Assembly: GCF_948948975.1 (NCBI RefSeq)
Contig: NZ_CARBVX010000001.1
Coordinates: 99,414-163,413, forward strand
Length of the DNA: 64,000 nt
Origin: an uncultured Lactobacillus sp.
GTDB taxonomy: Bacteria; Bacillota; Bacilli; Lactobacillales; Lactobacillaceae
Reading direction: 5' to 3'
In this document: positions 1 through 8,399 of the stretch, piece by piece
How positions within the stretch are numbered: the stretch's first letter is position 1
Layout of the letters: each line of letters begins with the position of its first letter
The notes under the pieces: generated by a model
Told to the model about the DNA's origin: nothing
Database searches by the model: none
What the model saw: the letters and a program-made list of their open reading frames with translations, nothing else
Made by a program: the position numbers and the translations under genes

Positions 1-849
1 AAGTTCTTTTGGACCATTTGCTGCCTTATAGTTTTGATAGACCATCTTTGTTGGTACAAAAGTATCTTTAGCACCATGAATAAATAGTATTGGCTTTTTA
101 TTTTTAGCGACTTGGTTTACGCTGCTAGCATCTTTTAAAAAATAACCTGCTCGAAGTCTAGTTATTCCACTTAAAATTTCAACTAGAGGAAAACGAGGAA
201 AAGTCGGAAAATGATATAAATCTTCTGCTTCGTGTTCTATCTCATCTTTAACATTAGTATAACCGCAATCTTCAATATAAGCTTTTACTTGTTTAGGCAT
301 TTTTAGTCCACTTGCCATCATTGTTGTAGCACCACCCATACTTACACCAAAGATAGCAATCTGACTCTGCTTTCCATTCCTTTTAATAACTTTCTTAGCC
401 CATTTTTTAATATCTACTTTTTCACGCCAGCCATACCCAATATAGTTTCCTTCACTTTGTCCATGACCACGCGCATCTGGTAAAAGAACATTGTAGCCTA
501 GTCTATGAAACATAGCAGCATACGCTCCCATTGTATCTTTATTATTCATAAAACCGTGCAGTACAATGACTGTCTTTTTAGAATTATTTACTGGAATATA
601 ATTTGCATCTAACCTCAAATTATCATCTGCTGATTTCATAATCCACTTTTGTTTGTGCACATTTTGATACCACTTCTTCTCCTTGTACAGTGGATCAGTT
701 TTAACTAGCTTAGTATCATTATTAATAAATGATTTATGTCCTGGAACAACAGCCACCTGATAGAAATATAGGCCTGCAGCTAAAAAAATACCACAAACTG
801 CTAAAATAGAGATAATGATTATTTTTATTTTTTTACTTTTCAGCTTCAT
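1..849 (-). CDS. Alpha/beta hydrolase, membrane-anchored, 3' end beyond window
   Basis: This gene reads leftwards from an ATG at 849 and stays open for 283 codons to the window edge, so its C-terminus is missing. Residues 6-28 form one hydrophobic segment, probably an N-terminal anchor with the enzyme outside the cell. The rest is an alpha/beta hydrolase: oxyanion loop HGF (98-100), the DARGHGQS strand-turn, nucleophile elbow GVSMGG with Ser170, and candidate acid Asp262 in HGAKDTFVP. The catalytic His should lie outside the window. This is the family often annotated in lactobacilli as a cell-surface hydrolase; the substrate cannot be read from sequence. It is divergent from the small gene at 924. 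Confidence 0.85.
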   Translation of the reverse strand, partial: MKLKSKKIKIIIISILAVCGIFLAAGLYFYQVAVVPGHKSFINNDTKLVKTDPLYKEKKWYQNVHKQKWIMKSADDNLRLDANYIPVNNSKKTVIVLHGFMNNKDTMGAYAAMFHRLGYNVLLPDARGHGQSEGNYIGYGWREKVDIKKWAKKVIKRNGKQSQIAIFGVSMGGATTMMASGLKMPKQVKAYIEDCGYTNVKDEIEHEAEDLYHFPTFPRFPLVEILSGITRLRAGYFLKDASSVNQVAKNKKPILFIHGAKDTFVPTKMVYQNYKAANGPKEL

Positions 850-923
850 TAGAAGACCTCGGTTCTAAAATATAATCTATATTATCTCTAAAAAATATAG
901 AAATCAAGAGAGGATAAAGATCT

Positions 924-1220
924 ATGTACTTAGATGATTTCTTAATTTTAATTTCTGATCTCCATCCTAATTTTCAATTTTTTTATCAAAATAAAAAAGA
1001 TGGTGTAATTGACCCAATCAATAAAGTCCAAATTGATGGAGAACAATGCCTTTTATATACTGGGGAAAATGCTAAGACAATTGCTCAAATTAATTATTTA
1101 CTGGGTAAATTAAAGTCTAACCATCTTCCTATCTATGTATGTACGAAAAATACAAACGAAAAAAATAAAATTTTTGGTATCAAAATAAATTTAGTAAAGG
1201 GACAAGTCTATATTTTATAA
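924..1220 (+). CDS. Hypothetical 98-aa protein
   Basis: A 98-residue cytosolic-looking protein with no signal peptide or membrane segment that I recognise. An AGAGAGG ribosome site sits 10 nt before the ATG. Composition is typical of the surrounding genome, and alternating hydrophobic residues near the C-terminus (IFGIKINLVKGQVYIL) suggest beta strands. It stands alone between a divergent hydrolase and a convergent HAD gene, with a shared terminator after it. No function can be assigned. Confidence 0.6.
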   Translation: MYLDDFLILISDLHPNFQFFYQNKKDGVIDPINKVQIDGEQCLLYTGENAKTIAQINYLLGKLKSNHLPIYVCTKNTNEKNKIFGIKINLVKGQVYIL

Positions 1221-1225
1221 AGCAA

Positions 1226-1268
1226 GCTAAAAGGGATATGAAAAATCGATTCTCCACATCCCTAATTT
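1226..1268. terminator. Probable bidirectional terminator
   Basis: Inverted repeat AGGGAT...ATCCCT with a loop of about 20 nt. A-rich sequence precedes it and AATTTTT follows. It lies between the convergent genes ending at 1220 and 1262. The stem is short, so this is a moderate call. Confidence 0.45.
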
Positions 1269-2074
1269 TTATCTAGATATTCCTTTAAAACTCTCAAAAC
1301 TCCATTGTCATTATTGCTAGGAGCCAGATACTTTGCATGCTCTTTTGCAATAGCCATCCCATTTTTCATTGCATAGCTATATTTTGCAAAATTTAGCATT
1401 GGAATATCATTACCACTATCACCGAAAGCAATTAAATCTTCACCTGTTAAGCCGAAATAAGCAAGTAACTTTTTCAATCCAGTTGCCTTATTAATCCCAT
1501 GTTTAACAGCGTCAATAGCTACTGGATTTGAAGCAAAAGTAGTCACAATCTTTCCATATTGCTCATTAAATTTTTTCTCAATCTCTCCAGCTATTTTACT
1601 ATCATGATGAAAAGTTAATTCAATAAAAATATCATCAGGTAACTCTTGCCAATCACTAATCTCTACACTTTCTTTAGCGAAGTACTGCAAAAATTCCTTA
1701 TCTTTTTCTGGTGCTTCAGTTCCAATATATGCTGTTTCCCTACCATAGGCCATTGTTGCCATACTCCCATAGGTATGATGGACAAAATCAATTAAATCAA
1801 TGGTCTGTTTTTTAGTTAATCCTTCAATAGACACTTCTTTTCCTTCAACAATTAGTCGAGAACCATTGGCAGTCACAAAATCTATGCGATCAATAAATTC
1901 AGAAAAGTCATTTTTTAAACGGGCAAACGGACGACCACTAGCTACAATAAATTGAATATTATGTTCTTCTAATTTATTTAAAACTTGAGCGAACAAATCA
2001 TGATCATAGCTTCTTTGGTCATTTAAAAATGTTCCATCCATATCAACCGCAACAGCTTTAAAAGGAATAGTCAT
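1262..2074 (-). CDS. Cof-type HAD-superfamily phosphatase
   Basis: A 270-aa HAD hydrolase of the Cof/YidA type (type IIB cap). Motif I is DMDGT with the nucleophile Asp11 and acid Asp13; motif II is ASGR; motif IV is GDSGND near the C-terminus. Relatives dephosphorylate small phosphorylated metabolites such as sugar phosphates or flavin/pyridoxal phosphates, usually with broad specificity. It lies 13 nt downstream of the MFS gene on the same strand, so the two are probably co-transcribed; the context does not reveal a substrate. Confidence 0.88.
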   Translation of the reverse strand: MTIPFKAVAVDMDGTFLNDQRSYDHDLFAQVLNKLEEHNIQFIVASGRPFARLKNDFSEFIDRIDFVTANGSRLIVEGKEVSIEGLTKKQTIDLIDFVHHTYGSMATMAYGRETAYIGTEAPEKDKEFLQYFAKESVEISDWQELPDDIFIELTFHHDSKIAGEIEKKFNEQYGKIVTTFASNPVAIDAVKHGINKATGLKKLLAYFGLTGEDLIAFGDSGNDIPMLNFAKYSYAMKNGMAIAKEHAKYLAPSNNDNGVLRVLKEYLDKN

Positions 2075-2087
2075 ATTCTTCTCCTTA

Positions 2088-3257
2088 CTAACGGTAATTT
2101 AAGGCACCATTTAATTTCTTACGATATATAAAGTAAATAATTAAAATAATTGGCACAATAACTAATAAAACTGGGTAAAAGTAATCTGGAGCTAAATTTT
2201 GAGCAGTTACCCCACCAATCATCGGACCAGAAGCCATTCCTATATCCAGGCCCAAGTAAAAAGTCGAACTAGCTAACCCTTGTTCTTCAATTGGAGCTAA
2301 CATCAAAGCAGTAGACTGATTAACAGAATAAATAACTCCATATCCAATCGAAAGCATAATTGCAGCTAATCCCATTAACCAATTATTAACCATAAAAGTA
2401 GCAATAATTAAAAATAAAATCATCGCAACTAAACTTAGCCAGAACCAAAAGCCAAAGCGGATTAAATCAAAATACTTTTTCAAACCAATTCTAATTAATA
2501 ATAAGGCGATCGCATAAATTACAAAAAAATAACCTACAGCAATCGAAAAGTGTTGTCTTTCCACATACACTACAATGTCGGCTTGTGTAATAAAATATGG
2601 AATCGCAAAAAAAGTAGTTAATAACGCTACAGGAATAGCATCTTTTTGAATGATTTTTATTTTTCTTTTTTTATTATTAGTAATTTTAGGCTTAGCATGG
2701 TTTCCAACAAATTGAATAGAAACAATCATTAATAGTGCTGCAAGTACAGCAAGCCAAAGAGCTGACTTATAACCAATTATTTTATATAAGTTAATGGCTA
2801 AAGCTGGGGCCAGAGCCATGGCTAAAGCATTCATCAAACCATAAAATCCCATCGCTTCTCCAACATGACTGCGAGGAACCAGAAATGCTAACCACGTAGT
2901 CATACAAACCGTTGCCAGCACAAAACCCGTACCATTAATTAGCCTAAAAATTAAAAGCCAATTTCCTGATGGAGAAAAACAGTAGCCTGCCACCCCAATT
3001 AAAATTAGTACGCCCCCAATAAAGGATAAACTATACTTTGAAAAACGATCGGTTAAATTACCAGCGACTGGTCTTAAGAACATTGAAACCACACTCATAA
3101 TACCTGTTATCACACCGGCAAAGACAGCACTAGCTCCTAAACTAATTGCATAGCCATTAATCAAGGGTGTTACAAACATTACTGAAAACATAAAAAAGAA
3201 AGACGCGGCCATAACCAGAATAACGTCTTTAGTATAAATTGATTGCTTCTGTTTCAA
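2088..3257 (-). CDS. Major facilitator superfamily transporter
   Basis: A 389-aa polytopic protein with about 12 hydrophobic segments. The loop between helices 2 and 3 carries the MFS signature GNLTDRFSK, and a charged central loop (about residues 185-203, rich in Lys) separates the two halves. This architecture fits drug or metabolite efflux. It is the first gene of a two-gene unit with the HAD phosphatase. Substrate unknown. Confidence 0.85.
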   Translation of the reverse strand: MKQKQSIYTKDVILVMAASFFFMFSVMFVTPLINGYAISLGASAVFAGVITGIMSVVSMFLRPVAGNLTDRFSKYSLSFIGGVLILIGVAGYCFSPSGNWLLIFRLINGTGFVLATVCMTTWLAFLVPRSHVGEAMGFYGLMNALAMALAPALAINLYKIIGYKSALWLAVLAALLMIVSIQFVGNHAKPKITNNKKRKIKIIQKDAIPVALLTTFFAIPYFITQADIVVYVERQHFSIAVGYFFVIYAIALLLIRIGLKKYFDLIRFGFWFWLSLVAMILFLIIATFMVNNWLMGLAAIMLSIGYGVIYSVNQSTALMLAPIEEQGLASSTFYLGLDIGMASGPMIGGVTAQNLAPDYFYPVLLVIVPIILIIYFIYRKKLNGALNYR

Positions 3258-3314
3258 TTTTTTTACTCCTATCTAGCATTATCACTTTTAACTTTATCAC
3301 ACTTTTAGTTTAAG

Positions 3315-3347
3315 CAAAAAAAGCCAGTTGAATAAATCAACTGGCTT
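3315..3347 (-). terminator. Rho-independent terminator of glnA
   Basis: On the minus strand a perfect 11-bp stem (AAGCCAGTTGA / TCAACTGGCTT) with a 5-nt loop is followed by a run of seven or more T. It lies about 20 nt after the glnA stop. Confidence 0.9.
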
Positions 3348-3366
3348 AGTAGTTTATCTTACTTAA

Positions 3367-4704
3367 TTAATAACCCATGTAACGGTCTCTTTCCCAGTCA
3401 GAAACTGATTGAGTGTACTTAGACCATTCAAGGTTCTTAGAATCAATAAAGCTTTGAGTCAAGTGTTCACCTAAAGCTTCTTGAATTAATGGGTCAGCCT
3501 TAAAAGCTTTTACCGCATTATGCAAAGTAGATGGAAGTGGTTTAATGCCTCTCTTAGCTCTTTCTTCTTCAGACATTTCAAAAACGTTAGAAGTAATAGG
3601 AGCCATTGGCTTCTTAGCTTCTTTAATACCATTTAATCCAGCAGTTAAACAAGCTGCAAGGAGAAGATATGGATTAGCAGTTGGATCAGCTGAACGCATC
3701 TCTAGACGAGTGTTAATTTCTTCTGCATCCGGAATACGAACAAGTGGTGAACGGTTCTTAGAAGCCCAGGAAATATAAACAGGAGCTTCAAAACCAGGAA
3801 TTAGACGCTTATATGAGTTAACAGTTGGATTACCAATTGCTGTAATTGCACGGGCATGTTCCAAAATTCCATTTAAGAAATAAAGAGCCGTATCTGATAA
3901 GTGGAATTCGCCATCTTTATCATAGAAGACGTTTTTACCATCTTTAAATAAAGACATATTAGTGTGCATTCCATTTCCAGCTTGACCTTCTACAGGCTTA
4001 GCCATAAATGTTGCATACAAACCATGCTTTCTTGCTACTTCACGAACAACCATCTTAAATGTTTGAACACGGTCAGCAGTAGTTAAAGCATCATCAAATC
4101 TAAAGTCGATTTCTTGTTGACCGTCACCTACTTCGTGGTGAGCTGCTTCAACTTCAAAACCAATATTTTCTAAAGTTTCAACAATATCACGACGACATCT
4201 TGCACCTTCATCATCTGAAGTCATGTCAAAGTATGATGCGTGATCTGGAACTTCAGTAGTCCAATTACCATCTTCACCTAGTTTGAAGAGGTGGAATTCA
4301 GCTTCAAAACCAATATCGAAATCTGAGAAGCCCATTTCTTCCATTTCTTTAAGCACACGCTTTAAGTTATTTCTTGGATCACCCTCAAAAGGTTCACCAT
4401 TTGTCTTGTGAACTGAACATACTAAGCGACCGATCTTTCCACCCTTTTCATCTCCCCAAGGCAAAACCGCCCAAGTAGAAAAGTCTGGGTATAAAACCAT
4501 GTCACTTTCCTCTAGACGAACAAAGCCATCAATTGAAGAACCGTCAAAACGAATATCATTAATTAAAACTTTATCTAATTGGCTAGTTGGAACTTCAACG
4601 GCTTTAGATGTTCCGTTAATATCGGTAAACGCTAATCGTAGAAAACGAACATCGTTATCTTTAACACTCTTTTTAATATCTTCTGCAGTAATAGTTTTAC
4701 TCAT
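3367..4704 (-). CDS. glnA: Glutamine synthetase, type I
   Basis: ATP-dependent ligation of ammonia to glutamate; cytosolic dodecamer of the GSI family. The 445-aa length is typical. Visible signatures are the beta-grasp N-terminus with DINGTSK and FDGSSIDGF, the metal-site segment GFEAEFHLF, the ATP-loop region around [11 protein letters not shown], and the substrate segment [10 protein letters not shown] place the start at the ATG at 4704 because AGGTG lies 6 nt upstream; a GTG at 4713 is part of that ribosome site. It is monocistronic, ending in a strong terminator. In Bacillus and many lactobacilli glnR precedes glnA; here the upstream gene is miaA and no glnR is present in the window. Confidence 0.97.
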   Translation of the reverse strand: MSKTITAEDIKKSVKDNDVRFLRLAFTDINGTSKAVEVPTSQLDKVLINDIRFDGSSIDGFVRLEESDMVLYPDFSTWAVLPWGDEKGGKIGRLVCSVHKTNGEPFEGDPRNNLKRVLKEMEEMGFSDFDIGFEAEFHLFKLGEDGNWTTEVPDHASYFDMTSDDEGARCRRDIVETLENIGFEVEAAHHEVGDGQQEIDFRFDDALTTADRVQTFKMVVREVARKHGLYATFMAKPVEGQAGNGMHTNMSLFKDGKNVFYDKDGEFHLSDTALYFLNGILEHARAITAIGNPTVNSYKRLIPGFEAPVYISWASKNRSPLVRIPDAEEINTRLEMRSADPTANPYLLLAACLTAGLNGIKEAKKPMAPITSNVFEMSEEERAKRGIKPLPSTLHNAVKAFKADPLIQEALGEHLTQSFIDSKNLEWSKYTQSVSDWERDRYMGY

Positions 4705-4725
4705 TGTACACACCTATTCTAAAGA

Positions 4726-4826
4726 ACTATAGTCCAATTTTTAAATTGGTATAGTCCTTAAAAATCTATTCACTACTTGTGCTTATGCACATTGAATACA
4801 ATAGCAGACCAAATTGGTCTCGTCAA
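4726..4826 (-). promoter_or_regulatory. glnA promoter with palindromic operators and leader hairpin
   Basis: On the minus strand, -35 TTGACG (4826-4821) and -10 TATTGT (4803-4798) are separated by 17 bp. The spacer is filled by the perfect odd palindrome AGACCAATTTGGTCT (4820-4806). A second palindrome, TGTGC-ATAA-GCACA (4791-4778), covers the predicted start of transcription. A third inverted repeat (4755-4726; CCAATTT/AAATTGG extended by ACTATA/TATAGT) would fold in the leader about 10 nt before the ribosome site. None fits the GlnR/TnrA box TGTNA-N7-TNACA. Repression at the spacer is an inference. Confidence 0.7.
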
Positions 4827-4908
4827 TAAATATTAATATTTCTTTAGCTATTATTTAAATTAATTATTATAAAGAATACTAATAATGCCCTATTATAACT
4901 ATAATTTT

Positions 4909-5829
4909 TTATTTGTTTAAAAACTTATTTATTTTTCTAAGAGCTTTTTCAGATACATTTTTATCCTGTAAAGGATCAAGCCAAACAACAGGTAATTGAT
5001 GTTTGAAATACGTCAATTGACGTTTAGCATACTTTCGAGAAGCTTGTTTCAGTTTATTCACACATTCATCTAAAGTCTTTTCTCCAGAAAAATATGGAAA
5101 AAATTCTTTATATCCAATAGCTTGAATTACTTGATGTTCACGAGACCTATTTTCATAGATGAACTTTGCTTCTTGTAGTAACCCATGCTCCATCATTTTA
5201 TCTACGCGCATATTTATTCTCTGATAGACTTCTTCTCGATCACTATTTAATCCAAGAATTAAAGCATCATATCGGGGACTAATCTTTCTTTGTTGTTCAC
5301 TAAACAATTTACCTGTTCTACTAATCACAGTTAATGCTCTAAGAGTACGACGACTATTTTGCGGCGCTATTTTTTCTGCTGCGGCTGGATCTTTCTCTTG
5401 AAGAAGGTCCCACAACTTATTTTCTCCATTCTCTTTTAGATATTCTTCCCATTGTGGATCAACGCTTGTTTGATACTCCCCTGGTTCACCAAGTTGAAGC
5501 TGGTTGACCAAGGCATTAATATAAAAACCTGTTCCACCAACAACTAATGGAATGGCCCTATCAGCAACAATTTTATCTACCGCTTTGGTACCTTCAGCAA
5601 CAAAATCTTTGACAGAATATTCTTCAAAAATTGAACGTTGATTAATTAAATAGTGCTTTACTCGTTTTAGTTCTTCATCTGTTGGCTTAGCCGTACCGAT
5701 ACTTACTTCTTGATAAATTTGCATCGAATCCCCAGAAATAATTTCTGCATTAATTTTTGGGGCTAAACCTAACGCTAGGTCCGTTTTTCCGATCCCGGTT
5801 GGGCCAATTAGTACAATAATTTTTTGCAT
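4909..5829 (-). CDS. miaA: tRNA dimethylallyltransferase
   Basis: Transfers a dimethylallyl group to N6 of A37 in tRNAs that read UNN codons, the first step toward ms2i6A. At 306 aa it is full length. The P-loop GPTGIGKT spans residues 9-16, followed by the SGDSMQIY and IGTAKPT segments of the family and the catalytic-core GGTGFYINAL. The C-terminus has the expected basic RKYAKRQLTYFK. It reads from a promoter region shared divergently with the DUF3042 gene; glnA has its own promoter downstream. Confidence 0.96.
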   Translation of the reverse strand: MQKIIVLIGPTGIGKTDLALGLAPKINAEIISGDSMQIYQEVSIGTAKPTDEELKRVKHYLINQRSIFEEYSVKDFVAEGTKAVDKIVADRAIPLVVGGTGFYINALVNQLQLGEPGEYQTSVDPQWEEYLKENGENKLWDLLQEKDPAAAEKIAPQNSRRTLRALTVISRTGKLFSEQQRKISPRYDALILGLNSDREEVYQRINMRVDKMMEHGLLQEAKFIYENRSREHQVIQAIGYKEFFPYFSGEKTLDECVNKLKQASRKYAKRQLTYFKHQLPVVWLDPLQDKNVSEKALRKINKFLNK

Positions 5830-5970
5830 ATAAAATCCTCTTATTTTCTTGGTATCAATTCTAACAAAAATCTGCTCTTTCTTCAGAGTTAATATAGCAA
5901 AAATCTTTATTGAATTAAGAATTACTGCTAAAATTTGAGGTGATAAATAATTTTTTAGGGAGGCATTTGT

Positions 5971-6150
5971 ATGGCAAAGAAATTCGGTGCTGGTGTTGTA
6001 ACTGGTGTTTTAGCAACTGTTGGTGCACTTGCAGCAGGACTTGCTACTTACAAGAAAAAGGTAGTAGAACCTGAGCAAAAAGAAGCTGACAGAATTGAAC
6101 AAAATAGAATTAAAGCCAACAGAAAGAGCTACTCAGCTCACCAAGGCTAA
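5971..6150 (+). CDS. DUF3042-type small protein, 59 aa
   Basis: A 59-aa protein starting MAKKFGAGVVTGVLATVGAL, preceded by a strong AGGGAGG ribosome site 7 nt before the ATG. A hydrophobic N-terminal helix (about residues 6-24) is followed by a charged Lys/Glu-rich tail, so it is probably a single-pass membrane peptide with a cytosolic tail. It matches my memory of the DUF3042 family of lactic acid bacteria, whose function is unknown. It has its own promoter region and terminator. Confidence 0.8.
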   Translation: MAKKFGAGVVTGVLATVGALAAGLATYKKKVVEPEQKEADRIEQNRIKANRKSYSAHQG

Positions 6151-6152
6151 AT

Positions 6153-6199
6153 AAAAAAGAGAGATTAATCCCTGTAAAAAGGTGTTGATCTCTCTTTTA
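6153..6199. terminator. Bidirectional terminator
   Basis: AAAAAGAGAGAT and ATCTCTCTTTT form a stem with A/T runs on both sides, so it can serve both the DUF3042 gene and the convergent rhodanese-domain gene, whose stop codon overlaps it. Confidence 0.75.
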
Positions 6200-6595
6200 A
6201 TATTTAGAGGCCTTAGTTTGACCATCCCATTTTTCAAAACCATCTTTTAGCCAGTATACCTTTTCATAACCCTTCTTTTGTAAAAAGCGGGCTGCTCTTA
6301 CCGTCAAGGCATTTGAATCAGAATAAAGATAAACTGGTAAATCTGGACGAATTTCTTGATATTGATATTTGAACATTGTATAAGGAATATTACGTGCTCC
6401 TAGAATATGTTCTTTTTTAAAAGGATTTTTTTCGCGTACATCAATAATTTGTGCTTTTCGCTTTCCCTTTTCAAATTCTTCATTAGTTAATGCACCACCG
6501 ACTCTCTTTGATTGGATCCATGTCCAAAGCCAACTCAAAGCAAAAGCCAAAATAATGATGATTAAGATAATGTTGATAATCAAAAAAATATTCAT
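6197..6595 (-). CDS. Membrane-anchored rhodanese-fold protein lacking the catalytic cysteine
   Basis: 132 aa: a single transmembrane helix (about 3-24) followed by a cytosolic rhodanese domain (about 37-130) with the IDVRE and GARNIPY family motifs. True rhodaneses carry a persulfide-forming Cys in the active-site loop; here the loop reads YSDSNALTVRAA, with Ser92 at that place, and the whole protein contains no cysteine. It is therefore unlikely to be a sulfurtransferase and may be a binding or scaffold module. It is the last gene of the rpmG-yqgN-rhomboid-yqgQ block, a position common in lactobacilli. Confidence 0.82.
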   Translation of the reverse strand: MNIFLIINIILIIIILAFALSWLWTWIQSKRVGGALTNEEFEKGKRKAQIIDVREKNPFKKEHILGARNIPYTMFKYQYQEIRPDLPVYLYSDSNALTVRAARFLQKKGYEKVYWLKDGFEKWDGQTKASKY

Positions 6596-6630
6596 TAATT
6601 ACTTACCCCTATATAAGAATTTCTATAGTA

Positions 6631-6861
6631 CTATGATAGTCCATTACTATCTTTTGCGCTAGTTTCCTTTTCTTCTTCAATTTCATGTTCGTGACTTAAA
6701 ATCAACTTTGCGTTCATGTATTCTTTCTTAGAAACTACACCTGCATGATATAAATTATCAAGTTCAATCCCCATCAGTTCTATGTCCCACTTACGTTTGC
6801 CAACATAAACAATAATATTGAATTTTTTTAATAGCTTTTGAACATCATGTAAATTTTTCAT
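6631..6861 (-). CDS. yqgQ: YqgQ family (DUF910) protein
   Basis: A 76-aa cytosolic protein of the YqgQ family, recognisable from the segment YVGKRKWDIELMGIELDNL and the downstream KKEYMNAKLIL. The family forms a small helical bundle of unproven function. The gene begins 2 nt after the rhomboid stop codon, consistent with translational coupling, and the same pair occurs in Bacillus (yqgP-yqgQ). Confidence 0.85.
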   Translation of the reverse strand: MKNLHDVQKLLKKFNIIVYVGKRKWDIELMGIELDNLYHAGVVSKKEYMNAKLILSHEHEIEEEKETSAKDSNGLS

Positions 6862-6863
6862 TA

Positions 6864-7550
6864 TTAATTATTAATCACTATTCCCTGATGTAAACAGAAG
6901 ACAACATAAATAATTGCTACTACCGCTGCAATAACTCGTAATTTATGATGATATTGTCTCAAATGGGCACTACCAAAAATTATTCCTAAAAGAAAACCAG
7001 ATATTAATCCACCAAGGTGACCCAAGATATCAATATGACTTGCAAATAAATCAAGCGCTAAGTTAATGATAGCCAATGCTAAAGCTTGTCTTCCCAAATA
7101 ATTAATTGCGGGAATTGCCCGATTAGCTAAATAAAGAGCAATTACTACACCAAAAAGTCCAAACAAAGCTGTAGAAGCACCAGCACTAACTACAGAATCG
7201 CTTCCATATGCGTAACTTAACAGATTTCCACCAATCCCTGATAATAAATAGACTGTTAAGAATCGCCAGTGACCTAAAAGTGGCTCCATAAATTGACCCA
7301 TATAATAAATCATTACTGCATTAGATGCAATATGTAACCAGCCGATATGTAAAAATTGAGCTGTAAACAAACGCCACCATTGATGTTCAACAGTAACAAG
7401 TTGATTATTCATTGCCCCAAGGCGAACTAGGGTATTAATATTAGTCGAGCCACCCATTATTGTTTCAATTATAAAGACAACAAAGAGTACTATTAAAATC
7501 GCATTTGTAACAAAAGTGTTAGAAAATCGATTAGTATTCAACTTTTGCAT
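6864..7550 (-). CDS. gluP: Rhomboid family intramembrane serine protease
   Basis: 228 aa with six or seven transmembrane segments. The Ser-His dyad is visible: Ser126 in GASTALFGLFG and His178 in GHLGGLISG, with the oxyanion Asn77 in HIASNAVMIYYMG. Rhomboids cleave transmembrane substrates within the bilayer. It is much shorter than Bacillus YqgP (GluP) because the large N-terminal soluble domain is absent. Gene order with yqgN and yqgQ matches Bacillus, which is the basis for the symbol. Confidence 0.92.
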   Translation of the reverse strand: MQKLNTNRFSNTFVTNAILIVLFVVFIIETIMGGSTNINTLVRLGAMNNQLVTVEHQWWRLFTAQFLHIGWLHIASNAVMIYYMGQFMEPLLGHWRFLTVYLLSGIGGNLLSYAYGSDSVVSAGASTALFGLFGVVIALYLANRAIPAINYLGRQALALAIINLALDLFASHIDILGHLGGLISGFLLGIIFGSAHLRQYHHKLRVIAAVVAIIYVVFCLHQGIVINN

Positions 7551-7565
7551 TGTCCATCATCCCCT

Positions 7566-8123
7566 TTATTTAATTAAAATAAGATTTTTCAACGGAACAT
7601 CATGATCTTCAATTTTCCATTCTGTTTGGTCAAAAGCCTGGATGGAATTAACCAAGCTAAGAGTTTGAGTAGGATATTTCTTTAAAAAACGATCATAATA
7701 CCCACCACCAAAACCAAGTCGACTATTTTTATCTAAGCCATAAGCTAACCCTGGTACGATTATTAAATCTAAATCATTTTTTACCTCAGCTTTTGGATCG
7801 TGATTTTCTAAAACCCCAAACTTAGTTTTTTCTAAGGAAGTATTTTTATTATAAAGTGTAAATTCCATGTTTCTTTTTGGTAAACAACGTGGAATATATA
7901 CTTTCTTTTTCATCTTCCATAAAGCAGCAATAATAGGAGCTGTATCCACTTCTAGAGCCATTGAAATAGAAATACCAACATTCTCTGCTTGATGTAATAG
8001 TCGGCTTTTAAGTAGCTTTTCTTTTAAGATTCTATCTTCTAATTGTTTTTGCTGATTTTTTTCAAATTCAGTCAGTTTTTTTATTTGTAAATTTCGTAAG
8101 TCTTTTTTATTAATTAAATTCAT
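7566..8123 (-). CDS. yqgN: 5-formyltetrahydrofolate cyclo-ligase
   Basis: Converts 5-formyl-THF to 5,10-methenyl-THF using ATP, returning folate to the one-carbon pool. The family signature is LGFGGGYYDRFL near the C-terminus, with the preceding LIIVPGLAYG. I use the ATG at 8123 (185 aa, MNLINKKDLR); a TTG-started version at 8147 would begin inside the upstream terminator's T-run. No Shine-Dalgarno is apparent before either start. The gene sits directly behind the rpmG terminator. Confidence 0.9.
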   Translation of the reverse strand: MNLINKKDLRNLQIKKLTEFEKNQQKQLEDRILKEKLLKSRLLHQAENVGISISMALEVDTAPIIAALWKMKKKVYIPRCLPKRNMEFTLYNKNTSLEKTKFGVLENHDPKAEVKNDLDLIIVPGLAYGLDKNSRLGFGGGYYDRFLKKYPTQTLSLVNSIQAFDQTEWKIEDHDVPLKNLILIK

Positions 8124-8145
8124 TAAATAAAATATTATTAGATAC

Positions 8146-8172
8146 AAAAAAACAACAGGAATTGCCTGTTGC
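8146..8172 (-). terminator. Terminator of rpmG
   Basis: On the minus strand CAACAGG...CCTGTTG with a 5-nt loop is followed by TTTTTTTG. It begins a few nucleotides after the rpmG stop and ends about 22 nt before the yqgN ATG. Confidence 0.85.
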
Positions 8173-8177
8173 TTTGA

Positions 8178-8327
8178 TTACTTAGTTTCGCGGTGAAGTG
8201 TTACCTTTCTTTCAACTGGGCAATACTTCTTTAAAGCTAAACGTTCCGGATGCTTACGCTTATTCTTTTCAGATAAGTAACTTCTATCGCCACATTCGGT
8301 GCATTCAAGGATAATATGTTCTGCCAT
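8178..8327 (-). CDS. rpmG: 50S ribosomal protein L33
   Basis: A 49-aa protein, [17 protein letters not shown] through [15 protein letters not shown]. The ribosome site AGGTGG precedes the ATG by several nucleotides. L33 exists as zinc-binding forms with two CxxC pairs and zinc-free forms; here Cys9 and Cys12 make one pair, but the second pair retains only Cys36 (residue 39 is Glu). It therefore probably does not bind zinc in the classical way. The order pbpA-rpmG-yqgN mirrors Bacillus. Confidence 0.95.
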   Translation of the reverse strand: MAEHIILECTECGDRSYLSEKNKRKHPERLALKKYCPVERKVTLHRETK

Positions 8328-8399
8328 GTTTTCCACCACCTACTTATTTAGTTAACTGTTAAACTATACCATGTTTTCCGCACTTTTACCAGTACTTTT

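Noticed and set aside
4778..4820. glnA palindromes as GlnR/TnrA sites
   Set aside because: Neither fits TGTNA-N7-TNACA; arm sequence and spacing differ, so they are reported as sites for an unknown factor.
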